Below, in pieces: positions 18,538-26,143 of a stretch of 64,000 nucleotides of DNA (position 1 is the stretch's first letter; each line of letters begins with the position of its first letter). This DNA is from Dinoroseobacter sp013215265. GTDB lineage: Bacteria > Pseudomonadota > Alphaproteobacteria > Rhodobacterales > Rhodobacteraceae. Made by a program: the position numbers and the translations under genes. The notes under the pieces are model-generated. The model ran no database searches. It was not told the DNA's origin and worked only from the letters and a program-made list of their open reading frames with translations. The stretch covers positions 1,550,001 through 1,614,000 of the forward strand of contig OY829366.1 of the NCBI GenBank assembly GCA_963691755.1, written 5' to 3'.

Positions 18538-18762
18538 CTAAATCGTACATTAAGCATGTAATGTTTAAATTATTTCTTAAAAACAGAAACTTGTGATTTC
18601 TTTTTGGGAATCTTCGCCCAAATCATTTCACAATTCATCACTGAGTTGCCTCAATGTTTAAGAAATTTGGCCCGGTTTATGCGGGAAAAAGCCACATCCT
18701 ACTCAAGGATATGACCCCCAAACTTACGCTGCCATATGCGTAAAAGCAAAATTGAGGCCAAA
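18538..18762 (+). promoter_or_regulatory. Leader/promoter region of the secretin locus
   Basis: 225 AT-rich bases between yacG and the fimbrial-like gene. TTGTGA near 18591 and TCACAA near 18630 form the outer arms of an imperfect stem that also contains a GGG/CCC step. It may terminate yacG transcription. No textbook promoter can be called with confidence, but the next six genes need one here. Confidence 0.4.
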
Positions 18763-19371
18763 ATGATTAAGCATCTCACACTCGCAGCCGCTGCGGTTGC
18801 ACTCATGGCTCCGGGCGCCGCGTCCGCTGCTTCCAAAAACAATACCTTGACTGTAAGTCTGAATGTTCAGCCGATCATCCTGCTGTTCGTTTCTGACAAT
18901 ACGATGGAAATGACAGCTAACGACATCAACGCTGACAATCTTGACGCCACCGGCAAGACCCGTGCTGAAGGTCGTGCGCAATTCTTCGTTGCATCAAACA
19001 CCGGCTATGACATTGCCCTGACAGCACCGACTTGGGAACCGACTGTTGGCGACAACCAAGTCCAGTTTGTCGGCGTAACCGACGATAGCAATTACATTGC
19101 TGGCGAACTCTTCCTAGATACGGATATGTCCACAGACGCCGCGACACCGGGCAACACGGACATCCAGGGTTGGAGCAGCGCTAATGGTAACGTCGCCTTC
19201 AACGAAGGCACACGCGGCGTACGTCGCTACGGTGTTGGCGCGATCTTTGATCCGCAGACCTGGAACGGTAACTCTGCGGAAGATCTTGCTGGTGCACCAG
19301 CGGGCGCTGCATCGATCGCACCGCCTGATGTATACTCGCAGACTGTGACCGTAACCGTCACTACCAGCTAA
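18763..19371 (+). CDS. Exported fimbrial-like major subunit (first gene of secretin locus)
   Basis: 202 residues with a clear Sec signal peptide ('MIKHLTLAAAAVALMAPGAA', cleavage probably after ASA). The mature part is beta-rich and nearly Lys/Cys-free. It ends in an alternating strand 'YSQTVTVTVTTS', much like the last strand of spore-coat-U/archaic-fimbrial subunits. ATG 18763 has GAGG 6 bases upstream; an earlier ATG at 18736 would push the signal peptide inward. The next gene is a PapD-like chaperone, separated by a hairpin and AT-rich repeats, consistent with high expression of this subunit. I do not recognise a named family; 'structural subunit' is inference. Confidence 0.65.
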   Translation: MIKHLTLAAAAVALMAPGAASAASKNNTLTVSLNVQPIILLFVSDNTMEMTANDINADNLDATGKTRAEGRAQFFVASNTGYDIALTAPTWEPTVGDNQVQFVGVTDDSNYIAGELFLDTDMSTDAATPGNTDIQGWSSANGNVAFNEGTRGVRRYGVGAIFDPQTWNGNSAEDLAGAPAGAASIAPPDVYSQTVTVTVTTS

Positions 19372-19399
19372 TCGGTAAAAGTTTGATCGTATGACATTG

Positions 19400-19422
19400 G
19401 GGGGAACTGTACCGGTTCCCCC
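19400..19422 (+). terminator. Intercistronic stem-loop after the first subunit gene
   Basis: GGGGGAAC (19400-19407) and GTTCCCCC (19415-19422) are perfect 8-bp arms around TGTACCG. No clean U-run follows, so it may be a partial terminator or an RNA-stabilising hairpin that sets more subunit than chaperone. Confidence 0.55.
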
Positions 19423-19439
19423 TGCCTATAAAAAATAAG

Positions 19440-19499
19440 AATAAAAAACTTAACAATAAAAAACTTAACAATAAAAACATAATAATAATAAAAAAACTC
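19440..19499 (+). repeat. 15-bp A-rich tandem repeat
   Basis: The 15-mer AATAAAAAACTTAAC occurs at 19440-19454 and 19455-19469, followed by a degenerate third copy and AATAATAATAAAAAAA. It fills the leader of the chaperone gene, ending about 30 bases before its ATG. Confidence 0.8.
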
Positions 19500-19527
19500 A
19501 ATTAGCACACAATGATCGAGGCAGAGC

Positions 19528-21183
19528 ATGATACTCACAGGAACCCGCATTCGGGTTGTATCTCAAATAATGGGCATAGCTATCGCGGCGTTGACCCTTA
19601 CGTCTTTCTCAACTAAATTCGCCCAAGCCCAAGGTTTTTCAGTTTCGCCGGTTCGTGTGGAAGCTGATGTTCCTGGTGGTCGCGGCATCGAAATTCCATT
19701 TGAGTTGTCCAACAGCACCGAAACCCAAGTCTTCGAGATGACGGTGACCCATGTTGAGCTGCTACAAGCCAAGGATGGTAGCTGGCTTTTCGAAGAGACA
19801 GATGAGTTGTTCGACCCGGAGCGTCACAATTCAAATCGTATTTGGTTTAGCAATGCAAATCAGACCATTACTGTTGGCCCGCAGCAATCCACCAATATCG
19901 TTCTAGAAGGCGAGGTTCCTCGCGACGCGCGCGGGACAAGCCTGTCAGCGCTTCTTGTAACATCGAACGCGCAAGGGGATGAAAACGATCCTGTGCGCCT
20001 TCAGTTCCAGTTCCTGGTCCCGGTGATCTTGACAATTTCTGGCCGCCCAGCGCGTCAGGAAATCTCGCTGGTTGATCTTGGACTTGAATTGATCAACCCG
20101 CTCGCCTCCGTTGATCCCGACAGCCCGTGGCGTGCGTTGGGTCTGGCAAACATGGTGAATGCGGGAGAAACCTATTCCCGTATCGCTGGAAATATCCGTG
20201 TAGAGCGCCAGGAGGACGACAGTTGGCGACTTGTCACGACTGCTGACATTCCTGATCGGGGTATTATTCCGGGTGCCGAACTTGCACTTGAGGCCGAGCT
20301 TGGGCGTAGCTTGCCGTCCGGCAATTATCGTCTGACTGGTAATGTCGAGGTTGATGGGCGTCGATTACCGCGCGTCGTTAGCGAATTTGAGTTTGAAGGC
20401 GATGCAGCGCTTGACTCGATTGCCTATGATACCTCGATCATTGTAGAGCCCGGGATCGCAGAGGTGGCCGTACGTGCTGGAGCATCGCGTACGCAAGCAC
20501 TGAAGTTGACGAACCCCAGCGACAGTACGGTTGAAGTTACACTGTCACCCGAAGTGCCTGCCGAGATCGCGAGCGTTATGATCGGTGATGTGATGGGAAC
20601 TGAAATGTCAGCAGCGAATTGGCTGGCGATGCGTCCCGCGAAGGTCATACTCAGACCCAATTCTTCGCGAAATGTCAGGCTGATTGCCAGTCTGCCAGAA
20701 GAAGCCCCTGTCCACCCCTATTACTACTCCAACATTGTCGTAGAGGGGACCTACCAAGACGGACAAACTGCCGGTACCTCGCGTGCCAAGGTCGTGCTTG
20801 AACGTGACGCAGATGCTGCAGTCCCGCAGGTGGTCTTGGAAACCTTGAGCTATGCAAGCGTGGGCAACGGCCAACATGCCATTCGGGCACGCGTCGTGAA
20901 TGTTGGGAACCTTCACACGGGACTAAGTCAAAGGGCTCAGCTGATTTCTGAAGATGGAGACATTGTTGTCCCGATCACGTTGGATGGCGGTGAAGACTTG
21001 ATGCTACCATTTTCGGTCTGGGACTTTGCGGGTGTGGTCGATGTATCGTTGCTGGAAGATGGAGAGTACATCCTACGTGCCTCTTTCGACTATGTCGGAA
21101 ACAATCGCGCCACTCAGGACCTGAATGTTTCCATCTCAACAGGTGATGACGGTGTGAAAGTGATTTCCGCTAGTGAGGAGTGA
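19528..21183 (+). CDS. Multi-domain PapD-like periplasmic chaperone
   Basis: 551 residues with an N-terminal signal region ('IAIAALTLTSFSTKFAQAQ'). The first mature domain resembles the N-terminal Ig domain of pilus chaperones: 'FSVSPVRVEADVPGGRGIEI', 'FELSNSTETQVFEMTV', then 'ITVGPQQSTNIVLEGEVP'. At least two further Ig-like beta domains follow, so it is more than twice the size of a classical ~230-residue chaperone. It has a GAGG site 6 bases before ATG 19528. Located between exported subunit genes and upstream of a secretin; likely role is folding or escort of those subunits (inference). Confidence 0.68.
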   Translation: MILTGTRIRVVSQIMGIAIAALTLTSFSTKFAQAQGFSVSPVRVEADVPGGRGIEIPFELSNSTETQVFEMTVTHVELLQAKDGSWLFEETDELFDPERHNSNRIWFSNANQTITVGPQQSTNIVLEGEVPRDARGTSLSALLVTSNAQGDENDPVRLQFQFLVPVILTISGRPARQEISLVDLGLELINPLASVDPDSPWRALGLANMVNAGETYSRIAGNIRVERQEDDSWRLVTTADIPDRGIIPGAELALEAELGRSLPSGNYRLTGNVEVDGRRLPRVVSEFEFEGDAALDSIAYDTSIIVEPGIAEVAVRAGASRTQALKLTNPSDSTVEVTLSPEVPAEIASVMIGDVMGTEMSAANWLAMRPAKVILRPNSSRNVRLIASLPEEAPVHPYYYSNIVVEGTYQDGQTAGTSRAKVVLERDADAAVPQVVLETLSYASVGNGQHAIRARVVNVGNLHTGLSQRAQLISEDGDIVVPITLDGGEDLMLPFSVWDFAGVVDVSLLEDGEYILRASFDYVGNNRATQDLNVSISTGDDGVKVISASEE

Positions 21184-21231
21184 TTGGTCGAATTAGGACA
21201 TTTCTGTGACTTGGGGAGGCGTTAGAAATTT

Positions 21232-21867
21232 ATGCGTATGCTTCTGAGACGTTTGTCTTTCGTATTTTCTATATGGATGACGCTGTTTGGATCCGCGGCC
21301 GTTGCGGTGGAAACGTCCTCTCCATTGTATATGTCGCTCGTGGTTCCCGAACTCGTATTGGTGGATTTCCCAAATGGTGGATCTACGCACATCGACCTTC
21401 AGATCACGGGCGACTGCGCCACAAATAGCGGCGTCTGTATGCTTGGCGTCGCAACGATCGATTTCATTCTTTATGGAAACTCCAAGGTCGTAGTGCGCGC
21501 GCGCCCCGAGCAAGGCCACCGTCGCTGGATCAACAACCGCCGTCTTGGTGTCTTTAACTATGACACTGATCCAGAAGCGGATGTCCCGCCACTATACTAT
21601 GATGTACGCTTCGAAATGGTGCAGCTCAGCGCAGGTGAGACCGCGTTTACGATGCCCGATGTGGACTCACCTGATCTGATCATGCTCGATGAAATTACAT
21701 CGACCCGCCATAAGTGGAGTCGCCGCACCAATCTGAGTAATGGTTCAAGGCTGGGTCGTATCTATGTTCAACCTATATTTGATGGGGGGAGCACGCTAGA
21801 GGATTTGAACCTTGCTGCCCCGGGCAACTACTCTGCCTCGCTGGAGCTTTTGGTGACGACGCTATGA
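21232..21867 (+). CDS. Exported beta-rich protein, paralogue A (minor subunit candidate)
   Basis: 211 residues with an N-terminal signal segment ('LSFVFSIWMTLFGSAAVA'). It shares a clear pattern with the next gene product: a conserved Cys pair near residues 60-70 ('CATNSGVC'), 'INNRRLGVFNYDTDPEADVP', 'YYDVRFEM' and a final strand 'APGNYSASLELLVTTL'. The last strand again looks like a fimbrial subunit edge strand. No database family comes to mind. GGGGAGG lies rather far (12 bases) upstream of ATG 21232. Confidence 0.6.
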   Translation: MRMLLRRLSFVFSIWMTLFGSAAVAVETSSPLYMSLVVPELVLVDFPNGGSTHIDLQITGDCATNSGVCMLGVATIDFILYGNSKVVVRARPEQGHRRWINNRRLGVFNYDTDPEADVPPLYYDVRFEMVQLSAGETAFTMPDVDSPDLIMLDEITSTRHKWSRRTNLSNGSRLGRIYVQPIFDGGSTLEDLNLAAPGNYSASLELLVTTL

Positions 21868-21926
21868 AGCTGTGTTAGCCTGGTCTCAAACGTCCTCTGT
21901 TTGTTTCGTTCGAGGTCAGGGGGGAG

Positions 21927-22649
21927 ATGAAACGGGTATTCGCCTTATCACTTGTCGGATTGCTATGGGTGGTGCCTGCGGGTGCGCAAAGCAATGGCAA
22001 TAACAACTCGAACGCAACTGAAAATGCCAATCAGAATGGCAATGCCAACGGCCAGCCGTCCGTAGGTGAAATCGGCGCTGAAGATGCCACTGGCAGCGAG
22101 CCCTTTATTGTTCAGAATAATTCGCGCTGGATCGGTTGGAACCGCCCTATCATCAACGTGGAGTTTCTCCAAAACGGGAATCTTGATGTCGCAATGCAGC
22201 TGAACGCCGGTTGTGGATCGAGCGTTGGTCTGTGTGTTTCGGGCGAAGGTTTCGTTGATTTTGCCATCTGGGGCAATCGTCGCGTCGCGTTGCGCGTACG
22301 ACCCAGCAATCGCCAGACTATCAATAATCGAACATTAGGCGTTTTCACTTACGATACTGATCCCAGTGCTCGTATCCCCAAAATATACTATGATATTCGG
22401 ATGGAGGTGATCCCGGCCTATCTCGGACCTGAAGGTTTCAGTCAGGGAAATATACTTCCACCGGGCATCGTATCCCTATGGGATTACACGCAAAATCGAG
22501 AGCGCTGGCGCATAAGAACTGACCTTCGAACAGGTGCTAAGTTGGTTCGGATTTATTTCCAGCCATTGTTTGAAGGCACGGAAACCGACATTTTTGCCGC
22601 ACCTGGTACCTACTCTGCGTCTATCCGGCTTTCAATTTTGCAACGATAG
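21927..22649 (+). CDS. Exported beta-rich protein, paralogue B with Asn-rich linker
   Basis: 240 residues. A signal peptide ('VFALSLVGLLWVVPAGAQS') is followed by a low-complexity Asn/Gly stretch (about residues 22-45, e.g. 'NGNNNSNATENANQNGNANG'), then the domain shared with the preceding gene: 'INNRTLGVFTYDTDPSARIP', 'YYDIRMEV' and the closing strand 'APGTYSASIRLSILQR'. The two genes look like a tandem duplication. The flexible linker could present the domain away from a fibre or membrane. Function unknown. Confidence 0.6.
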   Translation: MKRVFALSLVGLLWVVPAGAQSNGNNNSNATENANQNGNANGQPSVGEIGAEDATGSEPFIVQNNSRWIGWNRPIINVEFLQNGNLDVAMQLNAGCGSSVGLCVSGEGFVDFAIWGNRRVALRVRPSNRQTINNRTLGVFTYDTDPSARIPKIYYDIRMEVIPAYLGPEGFSQGNILPPGIVSLWDYTQNRERWRIRTDLRTGAKLVRIYFQPLFEGTETDIFAAPGTYSASIRLSILQR

Positions 22650-22669
22650 AGATAGTATCGAACGATAAT

Positions 22670-22700
22670 TAAAAGAATATCAGACTATCTAAAAGAATAT
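22670..22700 (+). repeat. Direct repeat TAAAAGAATAT, 20-bp spacing
   Basis: Identical 11-mers at 22670-22680 and 22690-22700, centred two helical turns apart and ending 21 bases before the secretin ATG. Position and spacing suit a dimeric regulator or an RNA-level signal; neither is shown. Confidence 0.6.
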
Positions 22701-22721
22701 TGGGCAGAGAGCAGGTTGCCT

Positions 22722-24416
22722 ATGATCATGAATGTTGTACGCGCACTCTTGGTGTGCGCCGCTACTCTATGTGCGACGGAAATGTCTGCGCAGGAAGAGC
22801 CCGTTGTAGATAACGTGTTCTTTCAATCCGATTTGCGGGAAGCAATTGAGGATGTCGCCGCGCAAGCTGGTGTGAACATCATTGCTGATCCAACGGTTCA
22901 GGGCGTTGTTTCGGTCACGATAGAAAACTCGACGGTTGAACGGGCGCTGGACTTGCTTTTGGCTGGAACCGAATTTCAGGTTCAAGAAACACCTGACTAC
23001 TATCTTGTTTATAGCGCGGATGCGTCTTCGGAACTTTTGACTGAGGTGTCCGAGACGCAGGTCGTAAAGCTGAAACATGTCTCACCCGATACAGCACGCA
23101 CGCTCTTGCCAGCCCCGCTTCAACAGTACGTGCGCTATGACACAGGCTCGAGTACCCGGGTTGTTGTGACGGCTCCGAGGAACATCTTAGCGCGCATCCT
23201 GTCAGATCTGGAACGCATTGATCAGGGCAATGGCGAGACGATCTTTATGACTCTGGAGCATATCGGTGCTGAACAAGCCCGCGCGCTTCTCCCTGAAAAC
23301 CTTCAGGTGTTTACGCGCGTGGATACAACGCGGAACATCGTTGCGATCACTGCACCAGAAAGGGCCACTTCGGTCATCGTTAGTCATTTGACACGAGTTG
23401 ATGAGCCTGGCCCCGCGCTCTCTTTGGAGACTGCCAACGTGTTTGAAACGCAGTTCATCAAGCTCAACCACGTTACGTCAGCGAGCATGCTCAACCTTTT
23501 GCCGAATACCGTGGCCGACTATGTGCGTGCAGATGAAGTTTCAAATGCAATCTCGATCAGCGCGCCCGACCATATCGCGAGACGCATTATTTCAAACATT
23601 CGTACCGTCGATGTTCCGCGACGCCATATCATGTTGGAAGCGCGCATAGTTGTTATGGATCGTGCGGATTCATTGAATTTTGGGGGCAATCTGTCTTTCC
23701 CTCAAGTTCAGGCAGGGTTTAATCAGTCAACCGTCGGTGGGACACAATATGACATCAGTGTTGGATATCTGCAGACACGTACGTTCACCAACGCCTTGAA
23801 CCTGACCCTGAATCTACTTTCCCAGAACGACGAGGCTACGATCGTTGCCAACCCCAAGGTTCTGGCACAGGATGGTATCCCCGCAGAGATCAAGGTCACC
23901 ACTGAGGAATACCTTCAGATTTCCGCTGATGATAACGGAGTAGTGCGCGGTCAACTTGAGCAAATCGAAACGGGCACCATACTGAGTATCACCCCACAGG
24001 TTGGCGTGAATGGCTCTATGACGCTGGATATGAACCTTGAGGTCAGCGATGTCGTATCGCGTGGTGCGCAAGGCCTTCCAGTGGTCAGCCGTAGAACCGC
24101 TAAAAGTACCGTTCAGTTGGAAAGCGGTGGAACTGCCGCTGTCGCGGGTTTGGTTGATTCAAGAACACAGATGCGTTCCGAAGGTTTGCCGGGCTCGCAC
24201 CAACTCCCATTGCTTGGACGCGGGTTCAGGACTGATACGCTTCGACATAATGCCCGACAGGTTGCAATCTTTGTGACAGCGACATTGGTTGATGCAAACG
24301 GAAACCGGTTAGACGGTGCGCCAACTGGCAGCTCACCGGCTGCAAACGTTGATGAAGAACTCTACAGACTCGAATTGCTGACCGCACTTGCCGAAATGGG
24401 AGTGGTAATCCAATGA
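22722..24416 (+). CDS. Outer-membrane secretin (GspD/PilQ superfamily)
   Basis: About 564 residues. After a signal peptide ('LLVCAATLCATEMSAQ'), residues ~25-95 form an STN/N0-type domain ('VFFQSDLREAIEDVAAQAGV'). Three N1-like repeats follow, each with a 'LKHVSPDTARTLLP' type helix. The C-terminal ~230 residues are a complete secretin domain: 'LLSQNDEATIVANPKVLAQD', 'IETGTILSITPQV', 'VVSRRTAKSTVQLESGGTAA', 'LPLLGRGF'. Secretins form large gated outer-membrane channels for type II/III secretion, type IV pili and filamentous phage. Start at ATG 22722 rather than an upstream TTG. No ATPase or platform protein is next to it; instead it sits behind a chaperone and subunits. Confidence 0.88.
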   Translation: MIMNVVRALLVCAATLCATEMSAQEEPVVDNVFFQSDLREAIEDVAAQAGVNIIADPTVQGVVSVTIENSTVERALDLLLAGTEFQVQETPDYYLVYSADASSELLTEVSETQVVKLKHVSPDTARTLLPAPLQQYVRYDTGSSTRVVVTAPRNILARILSDLERIDQGNGETIFMTLEHIGAEQARALLPENLQVFTRVDTTRNIVAITAPERATSVIVSHLTRVDEPGPALSLETANVFETQFIKLNHVTSASMLNLLPNTVADYVRADEVSNAISISAPDHIARRIISNIRTVDVPRRHIMLEARIVVMDRADSLNFGGNLSFPQVQAGFNQSTVGGTQYDISVGYLQTRTFTNALNLTLNLLSQNDEATIVANPKVLAQDGIPAEIKVTTEEYLQISADDNGVVRGQLEQIETGTILSITPQVGVNGSMTLDMNLEVSDVVSRGAQGLPVVSRRTAKSTVQLESGGTAAVAGLVDSRTQMRSEGLPGSHQLPLLGRGFRTDTLRHNARQVAIFVTATLVDANGNRLDGAPTGSSPAANVDEELYRLELLTALAEMGVVIQ

Positions 24417-24763
24417 CAATAAAGAAATTGAAGCATGTTGGTATGTTGTGCGCTGTTTCTGCGTTACTCGTTGGGTGCGCTGGGATTGATGGGAACGTTG
24501 CGCGTTTTGAAGCAGACGTGCAGAAAATCACCGTGGGCGAGCCGTTTGCGATCAGCGCCCGGGACCTCGCAGCCGTGATGCTCCAGGCTGGGTTTACCGG
24601 GGAAGAGGTCCTCGAATATGGACCCAAGGTGCGTAATGCGATTGGGATGTCCGGTGGCGCACAAATCAACAAGGACCGATATGCACGCGCTATCCTGACA
24701 GTTCAGGAAGGAAAACTTTACGTTTCCAGCCGTGATTTCGGAACATTCCTGCGCGAGCTTTAA
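24413..24763 (+). CDS. Small lipoprotein coupled to the secretin (pilotin candidate)
   Basis: 116 residues with a lipoprotein signal peptide; the lipobox is 'LLVGCAG', with Cys about residue 22. The mature part is short and mixed alpha/beta ('FEADVQKITVGEPFAISARD', 'RYARAILTVQEGKLYVSSRD'). It overlaps the secretin gene by the four bases ATGA, so the two are translationally coupled. Small lipoproteins next to secretins often act as pilotins that target or assemble the ring; this assignment is inference, as pilotins are poorly conserved. Confidence 0.68.
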   Translation: MTIKKLKHVGMLCAVSALLVGCAGIDGNVARFEADVQKITVGEPFAISARDLAAVMLQAGFTGEEVLEYGPKVRNAIGMSGGAQINKDRYARAILTVQEGKLYVSSRDFGTFLREL

Positions 24764-24946
24764 CGGGTATCACACTGGCTTGAGGCTATCTGGATCAGGC
24801 TGTTTAGGACGTGGATACCAAGGCTGTTCGCTTGAATTTGAAGAACTCTGTTACTGGCGTAGTTTTTTGCTTCGAGGCTCTGGACTTAGGCAGATGCTAG
24901 GTCTAGAACCGCGCCACCCAGAGAGTGCCTAGGCCTCTCAAACCGT

Positions 24947-25021
24947 GCCCGGGTAGCTCAGGGGTAGAGCAGTGGATTGAAAATCCTCGTGTCGGTGGTT
25001 CGATTCCGCCCCCGGGCACCA
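24947..25021 (+). tRNA. tRNA-Phe(GAA), integration target
   Basis: Acceptor arms GCCCGGG (24947-24953) and CCCGGGC (25011-25017) pair. The D arm is AGCTCAGGGGTAGAGC, the anticodon arm GGATTGAAAATCC gives GAA, the T arm has GGTTCGATTCC, and CCA is encoded. Its 3' part from the anticodon arm onward is repeated three more times downstream. Confidence 0.97.
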
Positions 25022-25160
25022 TATTTTTTAAAACAATGGCTTAAGTGGAAATTGCTAAGCTCGCTCGCTTTTGTTTTCTCTTCGCAAGCACGGAATTTAC
25101 TCGGCATTCAAAGATCTCGAATGCATCGTTGCTCTGCAAACTCTGCCACGAGCAACGGTT
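24974..25160 (+). other. att-like repeat, copy A (tRNA-Phe 3' end plus right flank)
   Basis: The 47-base core (24974-25020) is the tRNA from anticodon arm to CC. The right flank from 25022 to about 25160 (TTAAAACAATGGCTTAAG, then AAAGATCTCGAATGC and CGTTGCTCTGCAAAC) recurs after the other three cores. This is the junction of chromosome and element 1. Confidence 0.8.
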
Positions 25161-25305
25161 TGTGCCTGATCAAGCGTGTTTACCAAAGTTTGCTATTCAT
25201 TCGCTAAGACATGCAGCGGCGGCTTTGTTCATTGAAACGGGTTGGAACCCAAAGTAGATCCAAACTCTGCTCAGGCTTGCCTTCATACCGATGACTATGA
25301 AGCGG
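25135..25305 (+). pseudogene. Tyrosine integrase C-terminal remnant
   Basis: Translation gives 'PKFAIHSLRHAAAALFIETG' followed by 'WNPK', a stop, then 'IQTLLRLAFIPMTMKR'. This is the C-terminal catalytic end of a phage-type tyrosine recombinase: box II H-x-x-R ('HSLRH') is intact. An in-frame TAG follows 'WNPK', the usual 'LGH' is changed to 'LRL', and the active-site Tyr region is cut off by an IS3 end at 25306. Lying beside tRNA-Phe, it is presumably the former integrase of element 1. Confidence 0.72.
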
Positions 25306-25430
25306 TGTCTAGCCCCCTGTGTCTGGGCTACTGATCAGCGGTTTCTCTAGTAGGGTTTTAGGAGCGGGTGGGCGCATGTTGAGTGCCTGATGCGGCTGGG
25401 TGTGATTGTACTGCCTGAGCCAGACTACGA
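25306..25430 (-). pseudogene. IS3-family transposase 3' remnant
   Basis: The minus strand reads 'VVWLRQYNHTQPHQALNMRP' then a stop inside GGGGGCTAGACA. This matches the end of the IS3 element at 60920-62119 ('WLRQYNKTRPHHALNMRPP' and the same terminal bases). Only ~125 bp survive; it truncates the integrase remnant. Confidence 0.78.
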
Positions 25431-25580
25431 CACACGTCGTTTCAAGCGTCGCCACATCATCGAGATTGTGTTCGGCATGCTTAAGGAATTGGCGTCGCGT
25501 TGAGAGCCGCTATGACCGATGCTCTAAGGTGTTCCCCTTGGCAGTCGCACTCGCTGCTCCTGTCATCGACCGGTTATGAA
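25431..25580 (+). pseudogene. IS5-family transposase 3' remnant
   Basis: Plus-strand translation shows 'RFKRRHIIEIVFGMLKELAS', then after a one-base frameshift 'VESRYDRCSKVFPLAVALAA'. This corresponds to the IS5 ending seen at 42.2 kb ('IEIMFGRLKDWRRVATHYDR' and 'CPKVFLSAIALAA'). Only the last ~50 codons remain. Confidence 0.7.
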
Positions 25581-25832
25581 TCCTGATTCTGGGTTGGGCT
25601 CTTTGGTCATATTTGAAATTTAACCCAATCGCGGGAGCAACTGCTTTGAGCCGAAAACAACTACTGCAACACATACGACCAATGTCTGTCCCTCCCGCAA
25701 AGTAGGCGGCGCATTATTCTCACCAAAATTATTGGATTGACAAACCCGACAAAAATACTCAACTATAGCATAACAGCCAACCACGGTTTCTGTGGCAAGC
25801 CATCCACCCAGCACCCCAAAGGGAGTGGGCTT
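25581..25832. other. Intergenic region before the hemP pair
   Basis: About 250 AT-rich bases. TTGACA at 25736-25741 could be a -35 box for the genes at 25833-26143, but I cannot fix a convincing -10. Confidence 0.35.
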
Positions 25833-25985
25833 ATGAAGCATGGCTGCGAGAATTCGCTATCTCCGACGATGAATTTGCAGGAGGCACTTTTTGTCGCCTT
25901 TGAGATTGGCCTACCGGCACCTTTCAACTTTGAATGGTTCATTGACGCTGCCGAGCACGGAGAGTGGAGTGGGCTATGGTGGTGA
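25833..25985 (+). CDS. Small protein overlapping hemP
   Basis: 50 residues, acidic and aromatic-rich toward the end ('FNFEWFIDAAEHGEWSGLWW'). ATG 25833 has GGGAG 6 bases upstream, and the stop overlaps the hemP start (ATGGTGGTGA), which argues that it is really translated and coupled to hemP. No family recognised, no signal peptide or membrane segment. Confidence 0.5.
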   Translation: MKHGCENSLSPTMNLQEALFVAFEIGLPAPFNFEWFIDAAEHGEWSGLWW

Positions 25986-26143
25986 GCGTGGCCAGAGAAC
26001 TCCTCATTCGCCCAGACGACGAATTACCGGTTTATGATGCGACCGACCTGACCAAGGGCGGTGACCTCGCAAAGATCAAACTTGAAGATCAGCTTTATAC
26101 GCTTCGCATTACCCGCGCGGGCAAGCTGATACTGACAAAATGA
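25976..26143 (+). CDS. hemP: Hemin uptake protein HemP
   Basis: 55-residue member of the HemP family, identified by the conserved ending 'LYTLRITRAGKLILTK' preceded by 'VYDATDLTKGGDLA'. In other bacteria HemP is linked to haem uptake and is required for expression or function of haem transport genes. It starts at ATG 25976 inside the end of the preceding small gene. No haem receptor or transporter follows; the next genes belong to the imelysin iron locus. Confidence 0.85.
   Translation: MVVSVARELLIRPDDELPVYDATDLTKGGDLAKIKLEDQLYTLRITRAGKLILTK

Noticed and set aside
18736..18762. Longer start for the fimbrial-like subunit
   Set aside because: It would add nine charged residues before the signal peptide, and the ribosome site fits ATG 18763.
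19440..19499. CRISPR-like array
   Set aside because: The repeats are contiguous A-rich 15-mers with no spacers and no cas genes.
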